Notes under the pieces: generated by a model
Told to the model about the DNA's origin: nothing
Seen by the model: only the letters and a program-made list of their open reading frames with translations
The model's database searches: none
NCBI GenBank assembly: GCA_029582165.1
Contig: CM055868.1
Span: 25,388,891 to 25,452,890 of the forward strand
Direction: 5' to 3'
From: Portulaca oleracea
Taxonomy: Eukaryota > Streptophyta > Magnoliopsida > Caryophyllales > Portulacaceae
Length of the DNA: 64,000 bases
Program-made: the position numbers and the translations under genes
Part shown: positions 44,340 to 56,110 of the stretch, one piece after another
Numbering within the stretch: position 1 is the first letter of the stretch
How the letters are laid out: each line of letters begins with the position of its first letter

Positions 44340-44620
44340 TTAATATATATATATTTTTTGATAATTGCCGGCGGTTAGACCCTTATTATTGATCAAAAAA
44401 ACCAAAGTGTCATCCAGCACATAGTCTAGCAAACCATCACAAACAACAAAACTCCAAAACAAAGGAAGGTCCCAATGAGAGCACCAACCAAAGAAAGCAA
44501 CAACAACATCAGAAAATAGCCAAAGCCCAGCCACAAATTACAAGAATGATTCGAAAGATTAGATTTGTCATTTTTATATGAATATAGTGATCTCGCTTTT
44601 GTAAATGCTACAATCTGCAT
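44340..44620 (-). repeat. Possible LINE 3' end
   Basis: The minus strand has GT/T-rich sequence ending in ...GGGTCTAACCGCCGGCAATTATCAAAAAA at about 44400-44355. That is the kind of 3' untranslated end plus A-run found on plant L1 LINEs. No ORF2 sequence precedes it. Confidence 0.35.
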
Positions 44621-45347
44621 CCATCTCTAATTATTTGTCAACTTTTCTAATTACATTGTACTTTTTTATTTGTCAAATTATTTAACTTTTACAATTTCAA
44701 CAATTATAATACTAATCATATCGTAATAAATAATCCTTTTACCTCATTCCAAGGGTATTGTTAAGGGGTATATTTGACAATTTATAAACTTTTGATCTCA
44801 TTCCCTAATCCCTATGGTTATTGGTTTTAATAAATTAGTTTTTTTTTGACATACGATTGGGGAGGGAGGTAGTACATAATGTCAGAAATTGAAAGTTAAA
44901 TACCGCATTGAGCGTCCTAAAAAGGTAAAAATGATTGTTATTGTGAGATAGGAAATGCATCAAACAAATTAGATGATCTCACACAAATAGTAGGCGACTA
45001 GATTGCCAATCAACAACCATGATAACAAGAACCACGTTATGCCTAAATTGAATGATGAATACTTCATTCAGAAAACAGCGATACAAAAATCAATGACAAT
45101 TGGCCCAATTCCATCTATTCTAGCAAGGAAACCCTGTCAATTGCTGCTGAATATGGTTAAAACCAAAGTAAAACAAATCAAATTAATACCCAAATAGAGT
45201 TATAAAGTGGTCAAATATGCACAAACATAAACCCTAAATAGCAAAACTTGAACCTTTAAATCGGATAACCTCAACACACAATTGCAAAACCTCAACCCTG
45301 TTCCGAGCGGAAACCCGATTTCTACATACATTTATTTACGAATATGA

Positions 45348-45572
45348 CTATCGGCGTTGAAACCAAATGCAGGCGAGAGAGAGAAAGATGATAGCCCACA
45401 TGAACCAACTCAAACGTCGTAAAGAATGAACACGAGCCTCAAGTTCAGCCATTCTAGCTTCGATTCTGGCAAGTCGAGCGGCCAAACTCACAATCTGGGC
45501 TCTGATTGCTTCGTCTTCTTCCCTGTTGTTGTGTCTCACTGGGTATTCATCTTCGCTTCTGTAATGGCACAT
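45348..45572 (-). CDS. Small tail-anchored coiled-coil protein, function unknown
   Basis: 74 residues, intronless. The N-terminus is hydrophilic (MCHYRSEDEYPVRHNNREED). Residues about 22-50 form an Ala/Arg/Leu/Glu heptad coiled coil (IVSLAARLARIEARMAELEA). Residues about 52-70 are one hydrophobic helix (LSWFMWAIIFLSLACIWF) followed by QRR and the stop, a layout typical of C-terminally anchored membrane proteins. The start is the only Met before the acidic segment. Codon use is unlike the AT-rich surroundings, the frame is free of stops, and the opposite strand has no competing domain. I do not recognise a named family. It lies 1.8 kb beyond OHP2 on the other strand and could be a small host gene. 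Confidence 0.6.
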   Translation of the reverse strand: MCHYRSEDEYPVRHNNREEDEAIRAQIVSLAARLARIEARMAELEARVHSLRRLSWFMWAIIFLSLACIWFQRR

Positions 45573-46060
45573 TCTTTTTTCTTTTCTTTCCTTTTTTTCT
45601 TTTTATGGGTTTGATGGGCTGTTTGAGACTAGACTCGATTGCTAATTGGAAACCTTACAACTTTTGACGGGAAAGCTGATTTGAGAAGATTATGATGAAA
45701 TGGAACAAGGATTGAGAACGGGTGTATGCGCAGCAAACAACGTAGGGTTTGAAGAATTTTTGAAACCCTAAAACAATTATGGAGATTGGAGTTGCGTCAT
45801 CAAAGATTAAACGGAAACCCTTCCTAACAACCCATTTCCTATTGCGCCGTTCAGGGACTTCTGTTCTTACCTGTCAAATTCATGGGTGGAATACGGATAA
45901 AAGTTAAATTTTGGTAACTTTTAATAAATTTTGACAAATTTATACCAGTATATCAATATCAAATTTTTGTTTTCCTGAAATTTTTGGTGACAGACGTGAA
46001 GGGTATATGTTTGGGATACAAAAATTATTCACAACACGGCTAATGTTGAACAATAAATAT
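45573..46060. other. Upstream of the small gene, no further gene
   Basis: T/C-rich tract directly before the start codon (read on the minus strand as an A/G-rich leader), then mixed sequence without open frames. Confidence 0.45.
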
Positions 46061-46070
46061 TACATGCACC

Positions 46071-46206
46071 CGGAGCATGTGCTCTGGATATGGATGAGTG
46101 AACAATTACGCTATTGAGAGTGAACAACAGGTGGATATGAATGAACAATTATACTATTGATAGTGAACAACGACCATATTTGGAGCACGTGCTCCAGGAA
46201 CATGTA
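46071..46206. mobile_element. MITE, about 136 bp
   Basis: Inverted ends of about 33 bp: TACATGCACCCGGAGCATGT from the left against TACATGTTCCTGGAGCACGT from the right. The interior has two copies of GAACAATTA(C/T)(G/A)CTATTGA(G/T)AGTGAACAAC. Flanks ATAAATAT and ATAAATTG share six of eight bases. Confidence 0.65.
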
Positions 46207-46381
46207 ATAAATTGCAAATGTTGAAATATATATATATATGTAGTGGCAATGGGGTATGCTAAAATTCCTTCCCTCGTTCATTGTTGAATTCTCATGCAAT
46301 ATAAAGTAATCACCGTTAATGTTTAGTTCAGATTCAATCACAACCATTCATTCAATAAATATATTTACTTTAAAAAAAATA

Positions 46382-46790
46382 TAATATAATATTCTGCCAA
46401 AACTAATCCTGTAACTAATCCTAATTAACAATTATAATATAATATCCTGCGAAAATATCTCTATAATATAATATAATATCCTGCGAAAATGAATCTTGTA
46501 ACTAATCGTTTAACTAATCCTAATTAAAAATTATAATATAATATCCTCTCAAAACTAATCTTGTAACTCTGTGCTAATTCAAATATCTCTGTAATATAAT
46601 ATAATATATTGTCATATCTCTTAATTGGTAAATATCTATGTAATATAATATAATATCTTCCAAAACTAATCTTGTAACTAATCTTAAATAACAATTATAA
46701 TATAATATTCTGCCAAAATATCTCTGTAATATAATATAATATAATATCCTCCCAAAACTAATCATATAACTAACTCTGTACTAATTAAAA
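46382..46790. repeat. AT-rich minisatellite
   Basis: Irregular tandem units combining TAATATAATATCCTGC, AAAACTAATC(C/T)TGTAACTAATC and ATATCTCTGTAATATAAT blocks. Four to five units of roughly 55-120 bp with internal deletions. No coding capacity. Confidence 0.75.
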
Positions 46791-46919
46791 TTTGAATTTT
46801 AAATATTAGATCCCTATATCCCTAATATTATGATTTTTAGCAGTTTCGAATCAGTTATTAAATTATCTAAATTTTAGGAAAAGGTGTAAATCCAATGCTA
46901 GCATAAATATAGTTGATTA

Positions 46920-47176
46920 GTTGGTTATCTCCTCACACTCACACGTTCTCTGTATTTCCACTCTTCTTCTACATCTTTCCATTTTCTTTCATCTTCATCA
47001 TCAATTTCAGTTTCCACCCCTTCAATTCGCTTCATCTTCTTGTTCAATCCCACGACGTCATCCTTAGTCTGGGTTGCAAGTTTTTTGTTGTCGTACCCCC
47101 ACCAGCACCAACACCAGCACCAACCAAGGAGGTCCTTAGGGTCCATGACATCACCTTTGTCAACCATGACATTCCT
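46920..47176 (+). pseudogene. Exon of an unidentified gene, left half (split by a retrotransposon)
   Basis: The CT-rich leader-like sequence from 46920 leads into PPPAPTPAPTKEVLRVHDIT then FVNHDIP. It breaks at the 5-bp duplication TTCCT (47172-47176) of the 12-kb element. The reading continues in phase at 59238 on the other side of the element, where the frame gives AATRIDSVGNHDIIWNPDDL. The start codon and the family are unknown to me. Confidence 0.5.
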
Positions 47177-48559
47177 TGATGTATAATGGGATCAAAGATT
47201 AGATCTTGATCAATTACACATCAATGAGAGACGTGTAACTAATCTAGGGTTAGAGTACTTCACAGGAGGATGAGGGTTAGGGAGAGGGAATTCACGTGAA
47301 AGACAGAATCTTGGAGAGAAAGAGAGCTTTGTGACGTGAGGTCTTTGTGAGAGAGAGTATGAGAGAGATCTTGAGAGAGAGAGAGTGACGAGAGGTTGAG
47401 AGAGATTTTGGCGTGAGGCCTTTGTGTGTGAGAGAGAGAGAGGATTGGATGATGGGGAGGAGAGAGAATGAGAGAGTATCTTGTGATTTGATAGCCTTAG
47501 GGTTTATCTAAGTAAAAGGGATAGAAAGATAACAGGGGATAGTTCAAGGATCAAACTTGATACAGAAACACCACAAAGATGAAACCCTAGGGCTACTTGA
47601 CCTTCAACCTAGTTACAGAAACACCTTCTAGGTTTAGGGATCAAGCTCTTCCTCACCACTTGATTTGCCAAAATCAAGATACAATAGAAGAGATCAAACG
47701 AGGTTCTCACGAAATACTCAAGGGGTAAGTTAAAAGCTTGTTTGTATTCATGGCTAAAAACTGATCGTTAAAACGATTACAAGCCTAAGCTTATTTATAC
47801 TAGACTAGTCCTAATCATACTGGGACTCCTACTGTTAGTTGCCTAACTAACCTTATCCGCTTTAGATTAGGATTCCTTATCCTAAGGGGAGTTGGTTACA
47901 ACAATATTAATCCTTTGACGACTTACCTTTCCTAATCTAAGATGGATAAGTTACAAAATAAGCCAATCTTATCTAGGATCATCAAACTAGGCGCCAAAGC
48001 TAGATCATACGTCTATCACATGCCTTCTAGAACATTCTAGAACATTCTAGACTCTCCTAGACTCCCGTGACTTGATGTCCAAGTTTATAGATATTACTTG
48101 GCATCTCACATGACTAGAAATAATAAAATTACAATATAAAACTCACTAATAATAACTAAATGCTAAAAATGTGAAGTCTAAATTCAAAAGGCCAAAACTG
48201 TGAACTTCAAACTGAAATGGTCAAAACTGTGAACTTCAAACTGAAATGGTCAAAACTGTAAAATTCACTTTGGGTTTGGAACTTGGGCCTTGGACGTGGT
48301 CTTGACGTGGACTTGACCCCATTAGGATGTTTGGACATCCTCTTGGAACAAAGAGCATTCCATATGGGTTGGCCTTTGGGCCTCCACCTTGAATCCTTCT
48401 TCCTTAGCCCTCTTTATCTCCTTGTAGGTGAGCTGAATCTCCTTTGTTGGGTCTGGGCTGGATGGATTTCCTTCATTAAGGACCCTATCTATTCCCTTGT
48501 GTTTCCATTGGGCCTCCTTGGTTGGACTTGGGGAACTTGGCGTGGGATGATTTACATCA
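47177..48559 (-). repeat. 3' LTR with a five-unit heat-shock element
   Basis: 1383 bp, minus TGATGTAAATCA...ATTATACATCA. TATA box TATAAATAA at 47791-47799 (minus). At 48025-48047 five consecutive alternating TTC/GAA units spaced by two bases, 226 bp upstream of the TATA box. A purine tract AAGGAGGGAA (minus) precedes the LTR at 48560-48569. An AG/CT-rich microsatellite-like part (GAGAGAGA) lies at 47330-47470. Confidence 0.92.
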
Positions 48560-48569
48560 TTCCCTCCTT

Positions 48570-48912
48570 GTTGAAAAAAGTTTGTCCTCAAATTTAGAGG
48601 ATCACCTTCTCTAACTTTTTCGAAAACTTTAATTGGCCTATCAACCTTCTTCTCGTGAGCTACGGTCTCCACAACAGATTGGAGATGAAAAGTTTGATCT
48701 TGCTCACTCTTGCTATGCTCAAGTATGTTATCAAGGTAGACAACAACACACTTGCTGATAAGGAGCTCCAAAACCTGGTTCATCAATCTCATTACAATAG
48801 AAAGAATATTAGTTAGTCTAGCAGCCATGACTAACCATTCATTGAGATCTCCCTTGGTTTGGATAACAGTGTCTCCTTCTTGAATTCAATCCTTGTAGTC
48901 CCCGCTTCTTGC
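48570..48912 (-). pseudogene. Reverse-transcriptase scrap and pol tail
   Basis: 48655-48828 on the minus strand encodes TNILSIVMRLMNQVLELLIS and VVVYLDNILEHSKSEQDQ. This is the reverse-transcriptase stretch around the catalytic box, normally (Y/F)(V/M)DD and here YLDN, so the second catalytic Asp is lost. It is followed at once by EKVREGDPLNLRTNFFQQGG, which belongs to the very end of pol. RNase H and integrase are thus deleted. Upstream, GDTVIQTKGDLNEWLV-like sequence (48840-48880) is the part just before MPFGL in intact enzymes. Confidence 0.7.
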
Positions 48913-48917
48913 CTTTG

Positions 48918-50428
48918 TGTTCAGGCAAAAAATTACAGTATTTTGTCTGCACTTTTATATTTAATTTAGCTCAAAATAAATTTTAAGTAAGAATTTTTAT
49001 GTAGTTTATTTAAATTTTGCAGGTTGATGATAAAAGTTGGAAAAATGGATTAGAAAGAAAGTTTTGGGCTTGATTTGGACATACATGGACCGACCAAGAT
49101 TTAAAGTGGGTTAAAAAGGAAAGAAAAAAAAATAGAAAAAGGGATAAAAAAGGGGTGTCACGTGTCACCTTTTTCTTTCCCCAATTCATCAGCATCTTCC
49201 TTCATCTTCACCATCATTTGATCATCCATCATCATCATCATCATACATCAACATTGTCAAATCAGTTTCATCAAGAACCCCTTTTCTTCAGCCATTTTTC
49301 TCGGCCGATTTCAACAGCTGTCGTATCTCCCAAGTATCTACCGCCATAACAGAACTTTAAACGACCAAAATCAGTTATTATAGGACCGAGTCATCCCTGC
49401 CTTGTGGACTACGACGCAACCGACTCCCCGCGTCAACAACCCAGATTGATCGGAAACTCCCGGATTTTATGGAAGATGGGAAGCCAAGTTTGGACTGAAT
49501 TGCCTGTATAAATAGAGTGGTAGGAAGAGGGGATGGGATATCAAGTTTTCTCATATCAATTTTTCATCATCATCCAGTGTTGTTTTTCATCTTCTAATTT
49601 CTAGCATACAAATTTACAGCTCTCACAGAGTTTAGTTTTTTCCCCAGATTGAAGTTGTGTTTTTCCCTTCATATTTTAGCTCCAGTTGCAAGTTGTAATT
49701 TTCCCATTCAAGCATTAACACGTAGCATTAGTTCGGTTCGATATGAGGATAGCTGATACTATTTTGATTAATTCGAGTTTCATCTGATGAGAATTGTCGC
49801 GGTATTACTGCTCTGTTTTTTTACGCCTCTGTTTTCGATGAGAATTCTGTTTGCTCTGTTTCTTTACTGTGTTAAATCCATCAACAATCAACATTGTCTT
49901 GGTCAATTATTTATTTTCCTTTATTTGTTTTCCTTTTCACATTTTTGTCTTTTGCCGTACCTCATTCCTAGCAAAGTAGCAAATAGGTATAGTACGAGTA
50001 GAATGATCATGTTCAGCCAAATTATTTTTTTTCATTTATGCTTGTTTCTTTTGTTTTCTTTATTTTATTAATGGCTCATTTTAATGTAGGTTCATATAAT
50101 TTGCTTAGTTGTATCTTTTATTAATTAATTCTCTATTATTAAATTTGATCAGTATTTAGAAAAATCAGAGAGTCAAGTTAATTAGTATCACTAATATTAG
50201 TCTCTATTTTTCTTGTTGAATCATAGGTAATAGTTTCTTTCTTTCTTTATTTTTTTTGTTCTTTTAGTTCATAGTTAAAGTAGTCTAAATTTTTAAATAG
50301 TTTTAATAGTTTGCTAATTTTTGTTGGTTAAAATTTGATACTACCGTCTTTATGGGATTGACCCGTATTTGCCGGACTACGCTACAAGTGGACACCGTGC
50401 GCTTGCGGTCAACAATTCAGAATCAACA
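48918..50428 (+). repeat. Solo LTR, Athila/Tat type (1511 bp)
   Basis: Starts TGTTCAGGC and ends TTCAGAATCAACA, with target duplication CTTTG on both sides (48913-48917 and 50429-50433). TATA box TATAAATAG at 49507-49515. A GGGATTGACCCGTATTTGCC block lies just before the end. Plus orientation, opposite to the host element. A solo LTR arises by recombination between two LTRs of a full element. It is the better-preserved sister of the LTR at 2206-7125. Confidence 0.9.
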
Positions 50429-50433
50429 CTTTG

Positions 50434-52296
50434 GTACCCTTATACCCTTTGATTGAAGATCTTCAGCTTGATTTTGAACTTTTGAAGGGTCACTAGGGTT
50501 CACATGAGATATAAACTCGTTATGCTCGACAAATCTAGGGGCAAGATCAGTTTTGTGATGGATCTCACATTGAGGAGGCAACTCTGGGATTTTATCGTCT
50601 AGAATCTCTTGAGGAGTGACGAGTGAGGGGTTGCCGTGGCTAGGGTTCTCATGGTTAGGCCTTTTATAGGGTTTGTGTATAGGCCTAGGGGAATGATCTC
50701 ATGCTCACTAAACTCAGGGCGTTCAGTGGTCATAAAAGTGATGAGATTTCGATCACTCCAATGTGATTTGGACGGTTTGGATGTTTTTAGAGGAGCTAGG
50801 GTTACCTTCTTGTTTTGGATCATCAGGGAGTAGGTATTAGCTCTTCCATCATGCATAACACTCCTGTCAAATAACCACGGTCTTCCAAGCAAAATATGAC
50901 AGGCATCCATAGGTAGTACATCACACCATATTGAATCTTGATAAGACTTTCCAATAGAAAAGCTTACCAAACAATGTTGATTCACCTTTAGACCATTACC
51001 CTGGTTGAGCCATTGAACATTGTATGGCGATGGGTGGGGGCTTGTGGGGAGTTGAAGCTTGTTCACTATAGTAAGAGAAGTCGCGTTAGTACAACTTCCA
51101 CCATCAATGATCAAAGAACAAACTTTCCCTTGCACAGTACAACGAGAATGGAAGATGGCTTCCCGTTGTTGTTGATCTTCAGGTACTGGAGAGCTATTGA
51201 GAACTCTCCTCATAACCATCATCTCTCCTTCATCTGGTTCTTCCACAACTTCTTCTACAGATTCTCCATGATCAGCGCATGCCTCTTCTTCCACATCTTT
51301 TGGCTCAGGTTCAAAGAGAGGGTTCTGGAACTCCATGAGGGTGATTGCTCTCTTATTGGGACATTCAGAGACTATATGACCGAGACCTTGACACTTGAAA
51401 CACCTCCTTCTATCCATGGGCGTGGCCTGGATGGGTTTAAGGACGGTTTGGGACGAATTGGATGGTGTCTTTGTGGACGACGTTTGAGAGGGAGTTTGGC
51501 TTTTTTGTAGAGTGTAGGGTTGGGGTGAGTAGGGGGTCTTTTGTGAGTTAGGGTTCCTACTTGTCGCCTCCTTTCCCCTTCTCTTTCTTTGTTGTTCCAC
51601 TTTGTTAGCCAAAGTACTTAATTCATCAAGAGTTTCATAAGGTTGGAGCTCTACAACATACCTTATGCTTTCATTCAATCTAGCTAGATACCTCACAAGA
51701 GTATGAGGTTCATCTTCCTTTAGATCACACCTCCACAGTAGGTGTTCGAACTCCTTAGTGTATTCTTCGACACTTTTGCTCCCTTGGGCGAGTTGTTGAA
51801 GCTTGAAGTAATTATCTTTGAAGTAGCTCACAGGAAGAAACTTAAAGTGAAGTTTCTTCTTCATCTTCTCCCAAGTTTTGATCTTTTCTTTTCCCACATG
51901 CTGTCTCTTCTTCTATAAGTTAGTCCACCATATGCTAGCATGTTTTCGCAGTTTGAGAGCAATATATTTGACCTTCTTCTCATCACGAACATCTTTTAGG
52001 TCAAAGACTCTTTCTACAGTTTGAATCCAATCTAGAAAGACTTCAGGATCAAGATTACCTTCGAATTAAGGAATATCAACTTTAAAACCGAGCCTTTCTT
52101 CTCTTTGTTCGCGCTTGGGATGACGTGAGCTCCTAAATGAGCTTGAGGATTTCTCATCTTCGCTAGGACTCTTGTGGGAGTCCTCCTCTTCAAGTTCTCT
52201 AGGCGTCCTGAATTGTATGTTTGTGTACCGTTTCAACTGATTGGCAAGATAAGTCACTCTTGCTTCCAATTCAGCTTTTCCTGCAGTAGTTGCTCA
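50434..52296 (-). pseudogene. Gag-protease of the 12-kb Ty3 element (main part)
   Basis: Capsid, nucleocapsid and protease. Gag core: TWEKMKKKLHFKFLPVSYFK, SVEEYTKEFEHLLWRC, LVRYLARLNESIRYVVELQP. The zinc knuckle CFKCQGLGHIVSEC (about 51360-51400) has all four ligands. The protease at about 51050-51130 reads CSLIIDGGSCTNA (DGG at the active site); later DVLPMDACHILLGRPWLFDR. The frame from 51897 to 50599 is open, but stops lie at about 51915 and 52066 and a frameshift near 52265 separates the first codons. Met1 is at 57744-57746, on the far side of the CACTA insertion. The +29277 remnant is a relative. Confidence 0.88.
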
Positions 52297-53472
52297 TTAC
52301 ACAACAAAAAAAATGGCCTTTTCCAACAGGGCTTATCCATTGGTAAAAGTACAATATCTGTTGGTAAAAGGTTTTACCAACAGATAATTATCTGTCACTA
52401 GCCTGTTGGAAATAAACCTGATTGTAAAAGTATTACCAATAGATATTGTATTCTGTTGGTATTTCTAACTAATGCCAACAATTTTATTCTGTTGTTATTG
52501 GCAATTTTATACCAACATTTATCGTCTGTCGGAGATACTTCACCTTTACCAACAAATATTAATGTCGGTGAATGTATTCTTGGGCGCTAAAAATATTCCG
52601 CACACATTATATCGGTTGGTAATATATTTTCCGCCTAATTTGATAGACATTGTCCAACAAGTATATCTGTTGGTGATACAATTGGTAATATTAAAACATA
52701 AATATCTGTTGGAAATAATGAAAATAGTTTTATGCAACTATAAAAATGTCATTACAATATATTATACCTATTGTACACAAGCAATTAATTTTAGCTACGA
52801 TATCAACAAAACGTCATATTATATTCATTGGATGTTTTGAATTGTAAAATACATATTGTCTAAATTGAAATTTCACTTAAGTGAAAAGTACTAAAATGAA
52901 ACCAAATAGTTCGTCAAATCATATTTGCTAATATTCAATAGTAATATTCTAAACAAAAAAAAGCCTAAATCTAATATTCCCGATCTACATTTTCTTCAAC
53001 CGGATTTTGAATTTGTCATGGAATTGAGTTTTCTTCTCCCCTTTTATCTGCATCATTTTCCCTTTTCCTTTCTCATTGTCATACCATAACAAATCAAATC
53101 AATAGCAACAACAGCAAAAGCAGTAGAAGCAACAGTAGCACTAGTTGTAGCAATTAGTGAGTTAGTTTAACAAGATTAGTAGAAGCACAACATAAGTCTA
53201 TCGCAAATATGCATAGATCAAGCATCAGTCTTGCACCAAGTCTTGGAGAAATAAAGAAAGACATAAGCAATCAACGAAGAACCACAAATTAAAACGTAAA
53301 TCCCTGGCCAAATATGGAGGAAACATTTACAAAATTACTAACACTCTTAGGCCTGCTGCACAGCACAACAACACAGTAACCATAAAATCATCGATCAGAG
53401 AGTTATTTTCTAACAAAAGGAATATAATCAAGATCAAAATCAAGCTCAACTCAGATGCTATCTAACTGATAC

Positions 53473-53551
53473 CTCGTCGCAGGCTTGCGCTTGTTGCTCC
53501 AAACTTTTTCTCTAGATCAGCCTCCCCAATGGCACTAGCTGCTGCCTTCAA
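53473..53551 (-). pseudogene. Unidentified captured exon inside the CACTA
   Basis: A 79-bp block with canonical borders on the minus strand (TAATCAG acceptor at 53552-53558, donor GTATCA at 53472). It encodes LKAAASAIGEADLEKKFGAT then SASLRR. It looks like a real exon by composition and splice sites. I do not recognise the parent gene; it may be downstream of the kinesin exons in the same captured locus. Confidence 0.4.
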
Positions 53552-53559
53552 CTGATTAG

Positions 53560-55716
53560 AGAATAAAGTAGAAAATTTGCAAGATTTTAGATTTTCTAAG
53601 AACATCAGCCATCTAAGATTGAACCAAAACGAGATATAGAGAAAAGACCCAAATTTTTTTCAACCCTAAAACAAGCATTCATCTCTAATGCTAGTCACAA
53701 AATACTTGGCAACCGTAAACAAACAACCATAATGTCACCTTATTTTGTAGGGGTAAGGTTGAGGAAGACCAAGGGACTGAGGGTGAGGATGATGAAGACG
53801 AAGAGAGGAAATAAATTGTGAATTGAGGTGCCGAAACGAATTAAGGAGGAAGACTGAAATTAAAGTGCATGGTCTAACGATTGTCAGGCCCTTACACAAC
53901 GTCACTATTATAGTATGATCACAGGGAGCACCTCTTACATAAACTTTAGCAACTGAGTTGTTGGAGACAACTATGTGGTCAACCAACCCAGGCTCCAGAA
54001 GCTTATTTTTGAATTCTTGAAAACTAATCTGTAATTAACAATCAGAAGATCACAATACAATACCAATTAAACTCGCATGTTATTCATATGAATGAGGAAG
54101 AGATTACCAATTTATCAGCAAACAAAGACAACAAAATACCAAAGTTACAAACTCTTGACAAAAATACCAAATCGCAATCGTTTCACTCAAAACCTCTCAA
54201 ACCGAAAGGGCACATCAAACAGTACCATTACGGATCCACTTTCAAAAGTAAAACACAGAAAAATATAAATGATAACATCGTAAGGAAAGACCAAAGTAGA
54301 GAAACGTTGTAATGATAGTTCCATTAAGCCCATTTAGGAAACCATATGCCAAGAATAGGCAATAAGTGACATAGAGAAAGCTCCAATATCTCACACCAAT
54401 AGATATGAATGGAAAAAAATTACAAACCAATGCTTAATTCATTTATATTCTATATTCCAGTTCGCTGATACTCCGTAAGTTAAGCTCATTGCACTGTTAC
54501 ATGAGACCCACAAACTTTATTATTATAATTATATAGATGCCCACAAATCATGGAAAATTACAAAACATTAACAAATAAACATTCGAGATTATTTAGGATA
54601 CTAGTTTTTAGGAGTGGGATGTTGCCCAAAAGATATCTTCAATCACGCATGGCATGCGGCTACGTAACCTAATGACCTATCTGACAATTAAAGCTAGTCT
54701 TTCCAGCCATGAATTAGGGAATTCCACTAGTTGTTCCAGTATGATCAGTGAAATACCTGAACAAGGACATGGTGTGCTTTGTTTTCAATTACTGCTAAAA
54801 TGCCTCAATAGACAATATGATGAAAAGTCTGATGGTTTTACCTTGCTAGGAGAACGAGTAGCACAAAAAAATCTACAATCAGGCCAGCTATACAAATAAA
54901 AGTGGCGAGGCCATTCAAATGTACCTATAATAGAGATGGCCATTAACAAAGAAAAGAGTAGCAAGACAAATCAACAATAATGTGAATGCATAAGATAAAA
55001 TTAAACATACACTATTCTACCTAATGGAGAAATTTAGATAATCAAATTAATTTTGCTCATAAAGGACATAGATAGATCATACCTACAAAGTAAAACAAAG
55101 TCTTGAGGCCAACAATTGAAGTCTGATGCCTAGCTTATTCATGTTAATCAAATGTTTGTTGGAACTATGAAGGAGAACTTGAAGCAGGAGGTACTAAGAT
55201 GAATTAGAATTAGGTCAAATATGAACTTAAGGAAATTGAAATTGAGATAAATTAAGAAGGGAGGGTGAAAATACCTTTGATTAGAACTCCATGAAATGAA
55301 CATGCTCTGTACATTCAATAATCTTAGCCTCTACGACATTTCTAGCATTTCCTGCCACCAAATCAAGAAACGTTAGCCCCACTCTTGCACCAAGCGAACC
55401 CTAACCCACTTAAACACCCAATCACTATCATTCAACCTCAGAAATTTCTCACAAGCCCTCAGATATTATAACATTCAACCTCAGATATTATAATCGCCTC
55501 GCTAGAGGCGTAATCACAAGGTGGTGGCGACTTCATCAAGGAGCGGTTAAGACTGATTCAGAGTTGATTCACACTTTGACATACGTTTCTCTGAGCCCTA
55601 TTTGGGCTTGGTTTTAGCTTTGCATTGATAAGTTCTTCCTGCAAAACCACATAATAGCTTTTAGAGATATATTCAACTTATAAAGTCATATTAATTCAGA
55701 TAATAAATAAAAGTAC
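53560..55716. other. CACTA interior without recognisable coding blocks
   Basis: Mixed AT-rich sequence that reads like intron or captured non-coding DNA. A few short open frames exist on both strands, but none has a recognisable motif. Confidence 0.4.
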
Positions 55717-56110
55717 CTTAAGTCGAATCGATCGATCAAAGCATCCATATCTTCTTCGCTTATCTCATTTATCACTGGCTTGTTTTGAATGGACTGTATT
55801 TGCTGTCTGAATCTCATTGTGCCGAGAGTTCCACCATAATTTATGTAATCAAGGACAAGAGCAATTAACCAAACTGTGGGCTGGGGTAAATGTAGCACTA
55901 TATAAAACAGTGTCTACTAGCAGAATTATAGGCATATTTTGAGAGGAAAAGAAAAGATTATTGCATAAATATATACTTGATATCAGGAGATATGTTGCAG
56001 ATGACAGAGAGTTTAGCATTTCCACCAAATGATTGTTGTAGCAACTGCGACAAACAGGACACTGATAAGCCCTGTAAGCCCATTAACTTTCCCAGTTGAA
56101 TGGAAATCTC
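55717..56110 (-). pseudogene. Kinesin motor-domain fragment (two exons)
   Basis: Minus strand, two exons. The first (about 56110-55977) encodes LSQLLQQSFGGNAKLSVICN then ISPDIK and ends at donor GTATAT. It corresponds to the conserved LT.LLQ.SLGGNAKT.(I/M)(I/V)C..SP segment of kinesin motors. The second (about 55845-55717) encodes GTLGTMRFRQQIQSIQNKPV then INEISEEDMDAL and ends at donor GTACTT. It corresponds to TL.TLRFA.R.K.I.NK..VNE at the end of the motor and neck. The order is correct. The match feels closest to phragmoplast KIN-12 kinesins (AI(Q/K)NKAVINE). ATP-binding P-loop and the first two thirds of the motor are missing, so it is a captured fragment, not a motor. Confidence 0.68.

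Noticed and set aside
48283..48597. Open frames repeated at 48283 and 58976
   Set aside because: They are the same part of the two LTRs of one element; the opposite frame (EGDPLNLRTNFF) is the true coding trace only at the left copy, outside the LTR.
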